Positions 31,625-39,693 of a stretch of 64,000 nt of DNA are shown in pieces. The notes under the pieces are model-generated. The model had not been told where the DNA came from. It searched no databases and worked only from the letters and a program-made list of their open reading frames with translations. The stretch is taken from the NCBI RefSeq assembly GCF_001653515.1, contig NZ_LYOY01000040.1, positions 1,054,001 through 1,118,000 on the forward strand. The letters are read 5' to 3'. The DNA is from Streptomyces sp. ERV7 (GTDB taxonomy: Bacteria; Actinomycetota; Actinomycetes; Streptomycetales; Streptomycetaceae). The number at the start of each line of letters is the position of its first letter. Within the stretch, counting starts at the first letter, position 1. A program made the position numbers and the translations under genes.

Positions 31625-32227
31625 ATGGCTGGACCCCAGCGCCGCGGAAGCGGTGCCGGTGGCGGCGAGCGGCGGGACCGGAAGGGTCGCGACGGTGGCG
31701 CTGCTGCCGAGAAGACCGCCTACGTTGAGCGCGTTGTCGCGATCAACCGCGTTGCCAAGGTTGTCAAGGGTGGTCGCCGCTTCAGCTTCACCGCGCTGGT
31801 CGTGGTGGGCGACGGTGACGGCACCGTAGGTGTCGGTTACGGCAAGGCCAAGGAAGTTCCCGCGGCCATCGCCAAGGGTGTCGAGGAAGCCAAGAAGAAC
31901 TTCTTCAAGGTTCCCCGCATCCAGGGCACCATCCCGCACCCGATCCAGGGTGAGAAGGCCGCGGGCGTCGTCCTGCTGAAGCCTGCTTCCCCCGGTACCG
32001 GTGTTATCGCCGGTGGCCCGGTGCGCGCCGTCCTGGAGTGCGCCGGCGTTCACGACATCCTGTCGAAGTCGCTCGGCTCCGACAACGCGATCAACATCGT
32101 GCACGCGACCGTGGCGGCCCTCAAGGGCCTGCAGCGTCCCGAGGAGATCGCGGCTCGCCGTGGTCTGCCCCTCGAGGACGTCGCCCCCGCGGCTCTGCTC
32201 CGTGCGCGTGCGGGAGCGGGTGCGTAA
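31625..32227 (+). CDS. rpsE: 30S ribosomal protein S5
   Basis: Decoding-fidelity protein; spectinomycin resistance maps to its N-terminal loop. 200 aa with ATG 31625 after GAGAGAGGTAAATCCA. The N-terminal 30 residues are a Gly/Arg-rich extension. RVAKVVKGGRRFSFTALVVVGD, GVGYGKAKEVPAAIAKGVEEA and IAGGPVRAVLECAGVHDI are conserved. It is coupled to rpmD by overlap. Confidence 0.99.
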   Translation: MAGPQRRGSGAGGGERRDRKGRDGGAAAEKTAYVERVVAINRVAKVVKGGRRFSFTALVVVGDGDGTVGVGYGKAKEVPAAIAKGVEEAKKNFFKVPRIQGTIPHPIQGEKAAGVVLLKPASPGTGVIAGGPVRAVLECAGVHDILSKSLGSDNAINIVHATVAALKGLQRPEEIAARRGLPLEDVAPAALLRARAGAGA

Positions 32228-32409
32228 TGGCCCGTCTCAAGATCACGCAGACGAAGTCGTACATCGGTAGCAAGCAGAACCACCGCGACACCCTGCGTTC
32301 GCTCGGGCTCAAGCGCCTGAACGACACGGTTGTCAAGGAGGACCGTCCCGAGTTCCGCGGCATGGTGCACACCGTCCGCCACCTCGTGACGGTTGAGGAG
32401 GTCGACTGA
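32227..32409 (+). CDS. rpmD: 50S ribosomal protein L30
   Basis: Small 50S protein, 60 aa, start at ATG 32227 within TAATG of the rpsE stop. MARLKITQTKSYIGSKQNHR and LGLKRLNDTVVKEDRPEFRG are diagnostic. Longer open frames in this phase overlap rpsE and are rejected. rplO starts one base after the stop. Confidence 0.98.
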   Translation: MARLKITQTKSYIGSKQNHRDTLRSLGLKRLNDTVVKEDRPEFRGMVHTVRHLVTVEEVD

Positions 32410-32410
32410 T

Positions 32411-32866
32411 ATGGCGGAGAACAAGCCGCTCAAGGCCCACGACCTCCGTCCCGCCCCGGGCGCCAAGACCGCCAAGACCCGTGTGGGTCGTGGTGAGGCG
32501 TCGAAGGGTAAGACGGCCGGCCGTGGTACCAAGGGTACGAAGGCCCGTTACCAGGTTCCGGAGCGCTTCGAGGGTGGCCAGATGCCCCTCCACATGCGTC
32601 TTCCGAAGCTGAAGGGCTTCAAGAACCCGTTCCGCACCGAGTTCCAGGTCGTGAACCTGGACAAGCTCGGCGCCCTCTACCCCGAGGGTGGCGAAGTCAC
32701 CGTTGCCGACCTGGTCGCCAAGGGTGCCGTGCGCAAGAACAGCCTCGTCAAGGTCCTGGGCCAGGGCGAGATCTCCGTGGCGCTGCAGGTGACGGTTGAC
32801 GCCGTCTCCGGCTCCGCCAAGGAGAAGATTGCCGCCGCCGGCGGCACCGTCACCGAGCTCGTCTGA
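32411..32866 (+). CDS. rplO: 50S ribosomal protein L15
   Basis: 23S rRNA-binding assembly protein. 151 aa from ATG 32411 (MAENKPLKAHDLRPAPGAK). The N-terminal basic Gly-rich KTRVGRGEASKGKTAGRGTK and the MPLHMRLPKLKGFKNPF block are typical. A hairpin terminator and a 216-nt gap separate it from secY. Confidence 0.98.
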   Translation: MAENKPLKAHDLRPAPGAKTAKTRVGRGEASKGKTAGRGTKGTKARYQVPERFEGGQMPLHMRLPKLKGFKNPFRTEFQVVNLDKLGALYPEGGEVTVADLVAKGAVRKNSLVKVLGQGEISVALQVTVDAVSGSAKEKIAAAGGTVTELV

Positions 32867-32891
32867 GACAGCTCGTTGGCCTGAACATCCG

Positions 32892-32927
32892 ACCGGGGAT
32901 GCCCTCTCAAATGGGGCATCCCCGGTT
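32892..32927 (+). terminator. Terminator or attenuator between rplO and secY
   Basis: ACCGGGGATGCCC pairs perfectly with GGGCATCCCCGGT around CTCTCAAATG-type loop. Only two T follow. It suggests that secY-adk-map are partly expressed from a separate promoter in the 216-nt gap. Confidence 0.75.
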
Positions 32928-33082
32928 GGTCGTTCCTAGGGGGGCAGGGTCGCCGGTAAGGTGGCGTGCACTGTCTAAGTTTCCGTGCGGTATGCCGTCC
33001 GGTTCCTCTGACTCATTCGTATCCGTCGATCCTCAAGACCGTCACCTCTGTCGCACCTGGCGCGGGGGTCGCAGGAGGCACC

Positions 33083-34396
33083 GTGCTCACCGCGTTCGCC
33101 CAGGCGTTCAAGACGCCTGACCTGCGCAAGAAGCTGCTCTTCACGCTCGGCATCATCGTGCTCTACCGGATGGGGACGCACGTCCCGATCCCCGGTGTGA
33201 GCTATAAGAACGTTCAGATCTGTGTGGACCAGGCCCAGCAGGGCAACAGCCTCTTCGGCCTGGTGAACATGTTCAGCGGCGGCGCGCTGCTGCAGATCAC
33301 GATCTTCGCGCTGGGCATCATGCCGTACATCACGGCGAGCATCATCCTGCAGCTGCTGACCGTGGTGATCCCGCGTCTGGAGGCCCTCAAGAAGGAGGGC
33401 CAGGCGGGCACGGCAAAGATCACGCAGTACACGCGTTACCTGACGGTCGCCCTGGCGATCCTGCAGGGCACCGGCCTGGTGGCCACCGCCCGCTCGGGTG
33501 CGCTGTTCAGCGGCTGCCAGGTCGCCAGCGAGATCGTGCCCAACCACTCGATCTTCACCACCATCACGATGGTGGTCACCATGACCGCCGGCACCGCCGC
33601 CGTCATGTGGCTCGGTGAGCTCATCACCGACCGCGGCATCGGCAACGGCATGTCGATCCTGATGTTCATCTCGATCGCCTCCAGCTTCCCGACCTCGCTG
33701 TGGGCCATCAAGAAGCAGGGTCATCTGGCGCAGGGCTGGATCGAGTTCGGCACCGTCATCCTGGTCGGCCTCGTCATGGTCGCCCTGGTGGTCTTCGTCG
33801 AGCAGGCCCAGCGCCGCATCCCGGTGCAGTACGCGAAGCGCATGATCGGCCGCCGTTCCTACGGCGGTACATCGACCTACATCCCGCTGAAGGTCAACCA
33901 GGCGGGTGTGATTCCCGTCATCTTCGCGTCGTCGCTGCTCTACATCCCGGCGCTGGTCGTGCAGTTCTCCAACTCCACGGCGGGCTGGGCGACCTGGGTC
34001 AAGGACAACTTCGTCAAGGGCGACCACCCGTACTACATCATCAGCTACTTCCTCCTGATCGTGTTCTTCGCCTTCTTCTATGTGGCGATCTCGTTCAACC
34101 CCGAGGAAGTCGCCGACAACATGAAGAAGTATGGTGGCTTCATCCCGGGTATCCGGGCTGGTCGACCTACTGCTGAGTACCTGAGCTACGTGCTCAACCG
34201 GATCACCTGGCCGGGGTCGCTGTATCTGGGACTGATCGCGCTCGTACCGACGATGGCGTTGGTGATCTTCGGGGCCAACCAGAGCTTCCCGCTGGGCGGG
34301 ACAAGCATCCTCATCATCGTGGGTGTGGGTCTGGAGACCGTGAAGCAGATCGAGAGCCAGCTCCAGCAGCGCAATTACGAAGGGTTCCTCCGCTGA
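33083..34396 (+). CDS. secY: Preprotein translocase subunit SecY
   Basis: Channel-forming membrane subunit of SecYEG. I chose GTG 33083 (MLTAFAQAFKTPDLRKKLL, 437 aa) because GCAGGAGG lies just upstream; a longer frame from 32966 adds an implausible leader. Ten membrane segments are visible, with LLFTLGIIVLYRMGTHVPIPG first, the plug-region MFSGGALLQITIFALGIMPYI, and the C5 loop IPVQYAKRMIGRRSYGG with its conserved Arg. The stop overlaps adk (TGATG), the usual secY-adk pairing. Confidence 0.98.
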   Translation: MLTAFAQAFKTPDLRKKLLFTLGIIVLYRMGTHVPIPGVSYKNVQICVDQAQQGNSLFGLVNMFSGGALLQITIFALGIMPYITASIILQLLTVVIPRLEALKKEGQAGTAKITQYTRYLTVALAILQGTGLVATARSGALFSGCQVASEIVPNHSIFTTITMVVTMTAGTAAVMWLGELITDRGIGNGMSILMFISIASSFPTSLWAIKKQGHLAQGWIEFGTVILVGLVMVALVVFVEQAQRRIPVQYAKRMIGRRSYGGTSTYIPLKVNQAGVIPVIFASSLLYIPALVVQFSNSTAGWATWVKDNFVKGDHPYYIISYFLLIVFFAFFYVAISFNPEEVADNMKKYGGFIPGIRAGRPTAEYLSYVLNRITWPGSLYLGLIALVPTMALVIFGANQSFPLGGTSILIIVGVGLETVKQIESQLQQRNYEGFLR

Positions 34397-35055
34397 TGCG
34401 AATCGTCCTCGTCGGGCCGCCCGGTGCCGGCAAGGGAACGCAGGCCGCGTTCCTCGCCAAGAACCTCGGGATCCCGCACATCTCCACGGGCGACCTCTTC
34501 CGTGCCAACATCAGCCAGGGCACGGACCTGGGCAAGCAGGCCAAGGCGTACATGGACGCGGGCAACCTGGTGCCCGACGAGGTCACCATCGGGATGGCCA
34601 AGGACCGCATGGCCCAGTCGGACGCGCAGCACGGCTTCCTGCTGGACGGCTTCCCGCGCAACGTGGTGCAGGCCGAGGCCCTCGACGAGGCGCTGAAGAC
34701 GGACGGCGTCCGTCTCGACGCCGTCCTGGACCTCGAAGTGCCCGAGGACGAGGTCGTGAAGCGGATCGCCGGCCGGCGCATCTGCCGCACCGACTCCGCG
34801 CACGTCTTCCACGTCGCCTACAACGCGCCGAAGACCGAGGGTGTCTGCGACATCTGCGGCGGCGAGCTGTACCAGCGCGGTGACGACACCGAGGACACGG
34901 TCCGCAAGCGCCTTGAGGTCTACCACAGCGAGACCGAGCCGATCATCGACTACTACCGGGCCCAGGGCCTGGTCGTGACGATCTCGGCGCTCGGCAAGGT
35001 CGACGAGGTCACGGAGCGTGCGATGCACGCCCTGAAGGCCGAGAAGACGGCCTGA
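34396..35055 (+). CDS. adk: Adenylate kinase
   Basis: Converts ATP and AMP into two ADP. 219 aa. P-loop GPPGAGKGTQAAF at about 7-19, NMP-binding STGDLFR and LLDGFPRN. The LID holds a zinc-type site: Cys-X5-His (CRTDSAH) followed 14 residues later by Cys-X2-Cys (CDIC), a variant of the more common four-Cys LID. Coupled to secY by a TGATG overlap. map is 147 nt downstream. Confidence 0.98.
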   Translation: MRIVLVGPPGAGKGTQAAFLAKNLGIPHISTGDLFRANISQGTDLGKQAKAYMDAGNLVPDEVTIGMAKDRMAQSDAQHGFLLDGFPRNVVQAEALDEALKTDGVRLDAVLDLEVPEDEVVKRIAGRRICRTDSAHVFHVAYNAPKTEGVCDICGGELYQRGDDTEDTVRKRLEVYHSETEPIIDYYRAQGLVVTISALGKVDEVTERAMHALKAEKTA

Positions 35056-35202
35056 CGCCACCCCTGTACACGGTCAACGGCCGCGGTGCCCCCTGTGGGC
35101 GCCGCGGCCGCTGCCGTACCCGGGTGCGCGGGGCCGTATCGTTGACGTACCCCGGTATCCGTACCCCTTCCCCCGCACTCGTTCAGAAAGGCGTCAGCCG
35201 CC

Positions 35203-36048
35203 ATGGTGGAGATCAAGACCCCCGAGCAGATCGCGAAGATGCGCGAGGCGGGGCTGGTCGTCGCCGCCATCCACGCGGCGACCCGCGAGGCCGCGGTGCC
35301 CGGCGCCACGACGAAGGACCTGGACGAGGTCGCCCGCAAGGTGATCGCCGAGCACGGCGCCAAGTCGAACTTCCTGGGGTACGGCGGTTTCCCCGCCACC
35401 ATCTGCACCTCGGTCAACGAGGTCGTCGTCCACGGCATCCCGGACGAGAAGACCGTCCTGAAGGACGGCGACGTCATCTCCATCGACGCGGGCGCGATCA
35501 TCGACGGCTGGCACGGCGACGCGGCCTTCACGGCCTTCGTGGGCTCCGGTCACGCTCCGGAGCTGATCGAGCTCTCCCGGGTCACCGAGGAGTCGATGTG
35601 GGCCGGTCTCGCGGCGGTGAAGAAGGGCAACCGCCTGGTGGACATCTCCCGCGCGATCGAGAGCTACATCCGCCGCCAGCCGCGCCCGCCGAAGGGCAAG
35701 TACGGGATCATCGAGGAGTACGGCGGCCACGGCATCGGCTCCGAGATGCACATGGACCCCCACCTCCTGAACTACGTGGACAAGCGCCGCCTGCTCGGCC
35801 GCCACAACCCGAAGCTGGTCCCCGGCTTCTGCCTGGCCATCGAGCCGATGGTGTCGCTGGGCACCCCCCGCACCGAGGTGCTTGAGGACGACTGGACCGT
35901 GATCACCACGGACGGCACCTGGTCCTCGCACTGGGAGCACTCGGTGGCGCTCACTGAGGCGGGCCCGATCGTCCTGACGTCCCCGGACTGCGGCAAGGCG
36001 AAGCTGGCGGAGTACGGCGTGACGACCGCGCCGGACCCGCTGGGCTGA
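35203..36048 (+). CDS. map: Type I methionine aminopeptidase
   Basis: Removes the initiator Met from new proteins. 281 aa, ATG 35203. The five metal ligands of the pita-bread fold can be placed: Asp in SIDAGAIIDG, Asp in WHGDAAFT, His in YGGHGIGSEM, Glu in CLAIEPMVS and Glu in SSHWEHSVALTE. The last 136 nt (35913-36048, from Gly-Thr-Trp to the stop) are repeated at 36166-36301. The intact copy reads through all conserved motifs, so I treat it as functional. Confidence 0.97.
   Translation: MVEIKTPEQIAKMREAGLVVAAIHAATREAAVPGATTKDLDEVARKVIAEHGAKSNFLGYGGFPATICTSVNEVVVHGIPDEKTVLKDGDVISIDAGAIIDGWHGDAAFTAFVGSGHAPELIELSRVTEESMWAGLAAVKKGNRLVDISRAIESYIRRQPRPPKGKYGIIEEYGGHGIGSEMHMDPHLLNYVDKRRLLGRHNPKLVPGFCLAIEPMVSLGTPRTEVLEDDWTVITTDGTWSSHWEHSVALTEAGPIVLTSPDCGKAKLAEYGVTTAPDPLG
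35913..36048 (+). repeat. Direct repeat, copy 1 (3' end of map)
   Basis: 136 bp matching 36166-36301 with a single mismatch (C36045 versus G36298). This copy is the native end of map, including the stop codon. Confidence 0.93.
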
Positions 36049-36049
36049 G

Positions 36050-36301
36050 GTGGCTGGTGTCCGGCGTGGCCTGAGCCGGTCCGCCGGTCGGAGGCCGGCG
36101 CAGCCGCTCGAAGCCCGTGAGGCGCCCCTGGCGCCGAGCCCGCGAGGGCGGCGTCGAGAGGAGGTCGGCACCTGGTCCTCGCACTGGGAGCACTCGGTGG
36201 CGCTCACTGAGGCGGGCCCGATCGTCCTGACGTCCCCGGACTGCGGCAAGGCGAAGCTGGCGGAGTACGGCGTGACGACCGCGCCGGACCCGCTGGGGTG
36301 A
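36050..36301 (+). pseudogene. Partial map duplicate (C-terminal fragment)
   Basis: An 83-codon open frame whose last 44 residues equal the end of methionine aminopeptidase and whose first 39 residues (MAGVRRGLSRSAGRRPAQPL and onwards) show no family. It keeps only one of the five metal ligands and cannot be an active enzyme. ATG 36050 has no ribosome binding site beyond GCTGAGG. Likely a silent remnant, though translational coupling to map is possible because the frame opens 1 nt after its stop. Confidence 0.65.
36166..36301 (+). repeat. Direct repeat, copy 2 (duplicated map 3' end)
   Basis: A copy of the last 45 codons of map, including the stop, 117 nt downstream. It reads GTWSSHWEHSVALTEAGP and onwards, ending in TAPDPLG. 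Upstream in frame is an Arg/Pro-rich stretch from ATG 36050 that looks non-coding. It is therefore a gene fragment placed between map and the infA promoter. Confidence 0.93.
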
Positions 36302-36378
36302 GTCGCCGGGTGCGGCCCGCTTAACGATCTACGCTTGAGGGCAAGCTTCCCTGATTCGTCTTTTCGGGTGCCCTGACG

Positions 36379-36384
36379 TAGACT
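36379..36384 (+). promoter_or_regulatory. Candidate infA promoter (-10 TAGACT)
   Basis: TAGACT at 36379-36384 is a good Streptomyces -10 hexamer. The -35 position (TTCGTC near 36355-36360, spacer 18) is weak. It lies after the map duplicate and 80 nt before infA. A CGTGTG/CACACG hairpin lies in the leader. Confidence 0.5.
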
Positions 36385-36464
36385 GATGCGTCGGCTCTCG
36401 TGTACCCGTGTGTCCGCACACGATCGCGGGAGTCGATCAAGGTAGCCGATTCGAAAGGCGAAGC

Positions 36465-36686
36465 GTGGCCAAGAAGCAAGGTGCCATCGAAATCGAGGGC
36501 ACCGTGATCGAGTCCCTCCCGAACGCCATGTTCAAGGTGGAACTCCAGAACGGTCACAAGGTCCTCGCGCACATCAGCGGCAAGATGCGGATGCACTACA
36601 TCCGTATCCTCCCGGATGACCGGGTCGTGGTGGAGCTCTCTCCGTACGACCTGACGCGTGGCCGGATCGTCTACCGGTACAAGTAG
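36465..36686 (+). CDS. infA: Translation initiation factor IF-1
   Basis: OB-fold factor that blocks the A site during initiation. 73 aa from GTG 36465 with GAAAGGCGAAGC upstream; an upstream start at 36408 adds a spurious leader. KKQGAIEIEGTVIESLPNAM, GHKVLAHISGKMRMHYIRIL and DDRVVVELSPYDLTRGRI cover the whole family. rpmJ follows after 28 nt. Confidence 0.98.
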   Translation: MAKKQGAIEIEGTVIESLPNAMFKVELQNGHKVLAHISGKMRMHYIRILPDDRVVVELSPYDLTRGRIVYRYK

Positions 36687-36714
36687 ATCTCACGACCCGG
36701 AGAACCTGAATCCC

Positions 36715-36828
36715 ATGAAGGTCAAGCCGAGCGTCAAGAAGATCTGCGACAAGTGCAAGGTGATCCGCCGTCACGGCCGGGTCATGGTCATCTGCGACAA
36801 CCTGCGCCACAAGCAGCGCCAGGGCTGA
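36715..36828 (+). CDS. rpmJ: 50S ribosomal protein L36, zinc-binding form
   Basis: A 37-aa protein beginning MKVKPSVKKICDKCKVI. Cys11, Cys14, Cys27 and His32 form the zinc ribbon, so this is the C+ version. ATG 36715 follows GGAGAACCTGAATCCC. Short but fully conserved; it sits in its usual place between infA and rpsM. Confidence 0.97.
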   Translation: MKVKPSVKKICDKCKVIRRHGRVMVICDNLRHKQRQG

Positions 36829-37031
36829 CGCACGCCGACCGACCTGCATTTACGCAGTTCTTCGCGCGACGCACGTAAACGTACATACGCAGAGTCCGCC
36901 CAGCCCGCACAGGGTCGGCGACACCTCCGGCGGGGGCCGGGGACCCGAGACGTACCACCTCTCTATTCGGGAGAGGTCGGCGGCCGGGAGTGGCTCTGCG
37001 GAAGACCCCCGAAACACACAGGAGCCATTGA

Positions 37032-37412
37032 ATGGCACGCGTTTCCGGTGTTGACATCCCGCGCGAAAAGCGTGTGGAGATCGCACTCACCTACGTCTTC
37101 GGTATCGGGCGCACCCGGTCCAAGGAGATCCTCACCTCCACCGGCGTGAACCCGAACACCCGCGTTCGTGACCTGGCCGAAGAGGACCTGGTCAAGATCC
37201 GCGAGTACGTGGACGCCAACCTCCGCACCGAGGGTGACCTCCGCCGCGAGATCCAGGCCGACATCCGCCGCAAGGTTGAGATCGGCTGCTACCAGGGTCT
37301 GCGTCACCGTCGTGGCCTTCCGGTCCACGGCCAGCGCACCAGCACGAACGCCCGTACCCGCAAGGGCCCGCGTCGCGCGATCGCCGGCAAGAAGAAGCCG
37401 GGCAAGAAGTAG
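37032..37412 (+). CDS. rpsM: 30S ribosomal protein S13
   Basis: Top of the 30S head, contacts the 50S subunit and P-site tRNA. 126 aa. MARVSGVDIPREKRVEIALT, YVFGIGRTRSKEIL and RHRRGLPVHGQRTSTNARTR with a Lys-rich tail. ATG 37032 follows CAGGAGCCATTGA. The 203-nt gap from rpmJ may carry leader structure, but no clear terminator was seen. Confidence 0.99.
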   Translation: MARVSGVDIPREKRVEIALTYVFGIGRTRSKEILTSTGVNPNTRVRDLAEEDLVKIREYVDANLRTEGDLRREIQADIRRKVEIGCYQGLRHRRGLPVHGQRTSTNARTRKGPRRAIAGKKKPGKK

Positions 37413-37478
37413 TCCTCAGCGGACGCTTGACCACACGGTCTTCGCTGTAGGACCGACCACCTCCCGTAGGAGTAATAG

Positions 37479-37883
37479 ATGCCCCCCAAGGGTCGTCAGG
37501 GCGCTGCCAAGAAGGTGCGCCGCAAGGAAAAGAAGAACGTCGCTCACGGGCACGCCCACATCAAGAGCACGTTCAACAACACGATCGTCTCGATCACGGA
37601 CCCCTCGGGCAACGTGATCTCCTGGGCGTCCGCCGGCCACGTCGGCTTCAAGGGCTCCCGCAAGTCGACTCCGTTCGCCGCGCAGATGGCCGCCGAGTCG
37701 GCCGCCCGCCGCGCGCAGGAGCACGGCATGCGCAAGGTCGACGTCTTCGTCAAGGGTCCGGGCTCCGGCCGTGAGACCGCGATCCGCTCCCTCCAGGCCA
37801 CGGGCCTTGAGGTCGGTTCGATCCAGGACGTCACCCCCACGCCGCACAACGGCTGCCGTCCGCCCAAGCGCCGCCGCGTCTGA
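37479..37883 (+). CDS. rpsK: 30S ribosomal protein S11
   Basis: Platform protein near the mRNA exit. 134 aa. KNVAHGHAHIKSTFNNTIVS, KGPGSGRETAIRSLQATGLE and the C-terminal TPHNGCRPPKRRRV are diagnostic. ATG 37479 after GTAGGAGTAATAG. The gene for S4 (rpsD), which usually follows, is absent; rpoA comes next after a hairpin. Confidence 0.99.
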   Translation: MPPKGRQGAAKKVRRKEKKNVAHGHAHIKSTFNNTIVSITDPSGNVISWASAGHVGFKGSRKSTPFAAQMAAESAARRAQEHGMRKVDVFVKGPGSGRETAIRSLQATGLEVGSIQDVTPTPHNGCRPPKRRRV

Positions 37884-37908
37884 CGCACGGTCGCTGGACT
37901 GAGGTTTT

Positions 37909-37945
37909 CGGGCGGCAGAACCCCCTCGTGGGGTGCTGCCGCCCG
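37909..37945 (+). terminator. Hairpin between rpsK and rpoA
   Basis: CGGGCGGCAG pairs with CTGCCGCCCG, with an inner CCCC/GGGG helix. No T run. Probably an attenuator or processing site ahead of rpoA. Confidence 0.65.
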
Positions 37946-38011
37946 TACCCTTGCACTAGGTAGTACCCCGAGGGCGTCAAATAGTGGGCGCCCACGACTG
38001 AAGGAACACAC

Positions 38012-39034
38012 ATGCTTATCGCTCAGCGTCCTTCGCTGACCGAAGAGGTCGTCGACGAGTACCGCTCGCGGTTCGTGATCGAGCCGCTGGAGCCGGGCTT
38101 CGGCTACACCCTCGGCAACTCCCTCCGCCGCACCCTCCTCTCCTCGATCCCGGGCGCCGCTGTCACCAGCATCCGGATCGACGGCGTTCTGCACGAGTTC
38201 ACCACCGTGCCGGGCGTCAAGGAGGACGTGACCGACCTCATCCTCAACATCAAGCAGCTGGTCGTCTCCTCGGAGCACGACGAGCCGGTCGTGATGTACC
38301 TGCGCAAGCAGGGCCCGGGTCTGGTCACCGCCGCCGACATCGCGCCCCCGGCCGGTGTCGAGGTGCACAACCCGGACCTCGTCCTCGCCACGCTCAACGG
38401 CAAGGGCAAGCTGGAGATGGAGCTGACCGTCGAGCGCGGTCGCGGCTACGTCTCCGCCGTCCAGAACAAGCAGGTCGGTCAGGAGATCGGGCGCATCCCG
38501 GTCGACTCGATCTACTCGCCGGTGCTCAAGGTCACGTACAAGGTCGAGGCGACCCGTGTCGAGCAGCGCACCGACTTCGACAAGCTGATCGTCGACGTCG
38601 AGACCAAGCAGGCCATGCGCCCGCGTGACGCCATGGCGTCCGCCGGTAAGACCCTGGTCGAGCTGTTCGGTCTGGCGCGCGAGCTCAACATCGACGCCGA
38701 GGGCATCGACATGGGCCCGTCCCCGACGGACGCCGCTCTGGCCGCCGATCTGGCGCTGCCGATCGAGGAGCTTGAGCTCACCGTTCGCTCGTACAACTGC
38801 CTCAAGCGCGAGGGCATCCACTCCGTGGGTGAGCTCGTGGCCCGCTCCGAGGCGGACCTGCTCGACATCCGCAACTTCGGTGCGAAGTCGATCGACGAGG
38901 TCAAGGCGAAGCTGGCCGGTATGGGCCTCGCGCTGAAGGACTCGCCTCCCGGCTTCGACCCGACCGCTGCCGCCGACGCCTTCGGCGCCGACGACGACGC
39001 GGACGCCGGTTTCGTCGAGACCGAGCAGTACTAA
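38012..39034 (+). CDS. rpoA: DNA-directed RNA polymerase subunit alpha
   Basis: Assembly platform of RNA polymerase and contact for activators. 340 aa, ATG 38012. The N-terminal domain has RFVIEPLEPGFGYTLGNSLR and RRTLLSSIPGAAVTSIRIDG. After a linker the C-terminal domain (about 245-310) has IEELELTVRSYNCLKREGI and LLDIRNFGAKSIDEVKAKL. The tail is acidic (DDDADAGFVETEQY). rplQ follows after 82 nt. Confidence 0.99.
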   Translation: MLIAQRPSLTEEVVDEYRSRFVIEPLEPGFGYTLGNSLRRTLLSSIPGAAVTSIRIDGVLHEFTTVPGVKEDVTDLILNIKQLVVSSEHDEPVVMYLRKQGPGLVTAADIAPPAGVEVHNPDLVLATLNGKGKLEMELTVERGRGYVSAVQNKQVGQEIGRIPVDSIYSPVLKVTYKVEATRVEQRTDFDKLIVDVETKQAMRPRDAMASAGKTLVELFGLARELNIDAEGIDMGPSPTDAALAADLALPIEELELTVRSYNCLKREGIHSVGELVARSEADLLDIRNFGAKSIDEVKAKLAGMGLALKDSPPGFDPTAAADAFGADDDADAGFVETEQY

Positions 39035-39116
39035 GAGAAACTTCCGGCCCGCACTAGCGGGTCGGTAACTGACACCGGTACCTGACACGGCCGGTGCAGA
39101 CACTAGGAGAAACACC

Positions 39117-39608
39117 ATGCCGCGTCCCGCAAAGGGTGCCCGTCTGGGCGGCAGCGCCGCGCACGAGCGTCTGCTTCTCGCCAACCTGGCGAAGTCGCTG
39201 TTCGAGCACGGCCGCATCACCACGACCGAGGCCAAGGCCCGCCGCCTGCGTCCGGTCGCCGAGCGCCTGATCACCAAGGCGAAGAAGGGCGACATCCACA
39301 ACCGTCGCCTGGTGCTGCAGACGATCACCGACAAGGGCATCGTCCACACCCTCTTCACCGAGATCGCCCCGCGTTACTCGGAGCGTCCGGGTGGTTACAC
39401 CCGTATCACCAAGATCGGCAACCGCCGTGGTGACAACGCGCCGATGGCCGTGATCGAGCTGGTCGAGGGCGAGATCGCCAAGAAGGCGACCGTCGCCGAG
39501 GCCGAGGCCGCTGCGAAGCGCGCCGTCAAGGAGGCCGACGAGGCCAAGGCCGCCGAGGCGACCGAGGTCGAGGACGCCGCTCCGGCGGAGGAGTCGAAGG
39601 ACGCGTAA
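39117..39608 (+). CDS. rplQ: 50S ribosomal protein L17
   Basis: Exit-tunnel-side 50S protein. 163 aa: core MPRPAKGARLGGSAAHERLL, FEHGRITTTEAKARRLRPVAERL and GGYTRITKIGNRRGDNAPMA. From about residue 125 it carries an actinobacterial Ala/Glu/Lys-rich tail (EAEAAAKRAVKEADEAKAAE). Last gene of the alpha block; a terminator follows. Confidence 0.99.
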   Translation: MPRPAKGARLGGSAAHERLLLANLAKSLFEHGRITTTEAKARRLRPVAERLITKAKKGDIHNRRLVLQTITDKGIVHTLFTEIAPRYSERPGGYTRITKIGNRRGDNAPMAVIELVEGEIAKKATVAEAEAAAKRAVKEADEAKAAEATEVEDAAPAEESKDA

Positions 39609-39627
39609 GCGTTCCGCAGACCGAAGG

Positions 39628-39662
39628 ACGGGCCCGTTCCCCCTGGGGGACGGGCCCGTTCC
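39628..39662 (+). terminator. Terminator after rplQ
   Basis: ACGGGCCCGTTCCCCC pairs with GGGGGACGGGCCCGT with one bulged T; then TCCGTTT. It closes the ribosomal cluster, with truA starting 32 nt later. Confidence 0.8.
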
Positions 39663-39693
39663 GTTTCCCCGCCGCTCTGAGAGGATCTGATAC

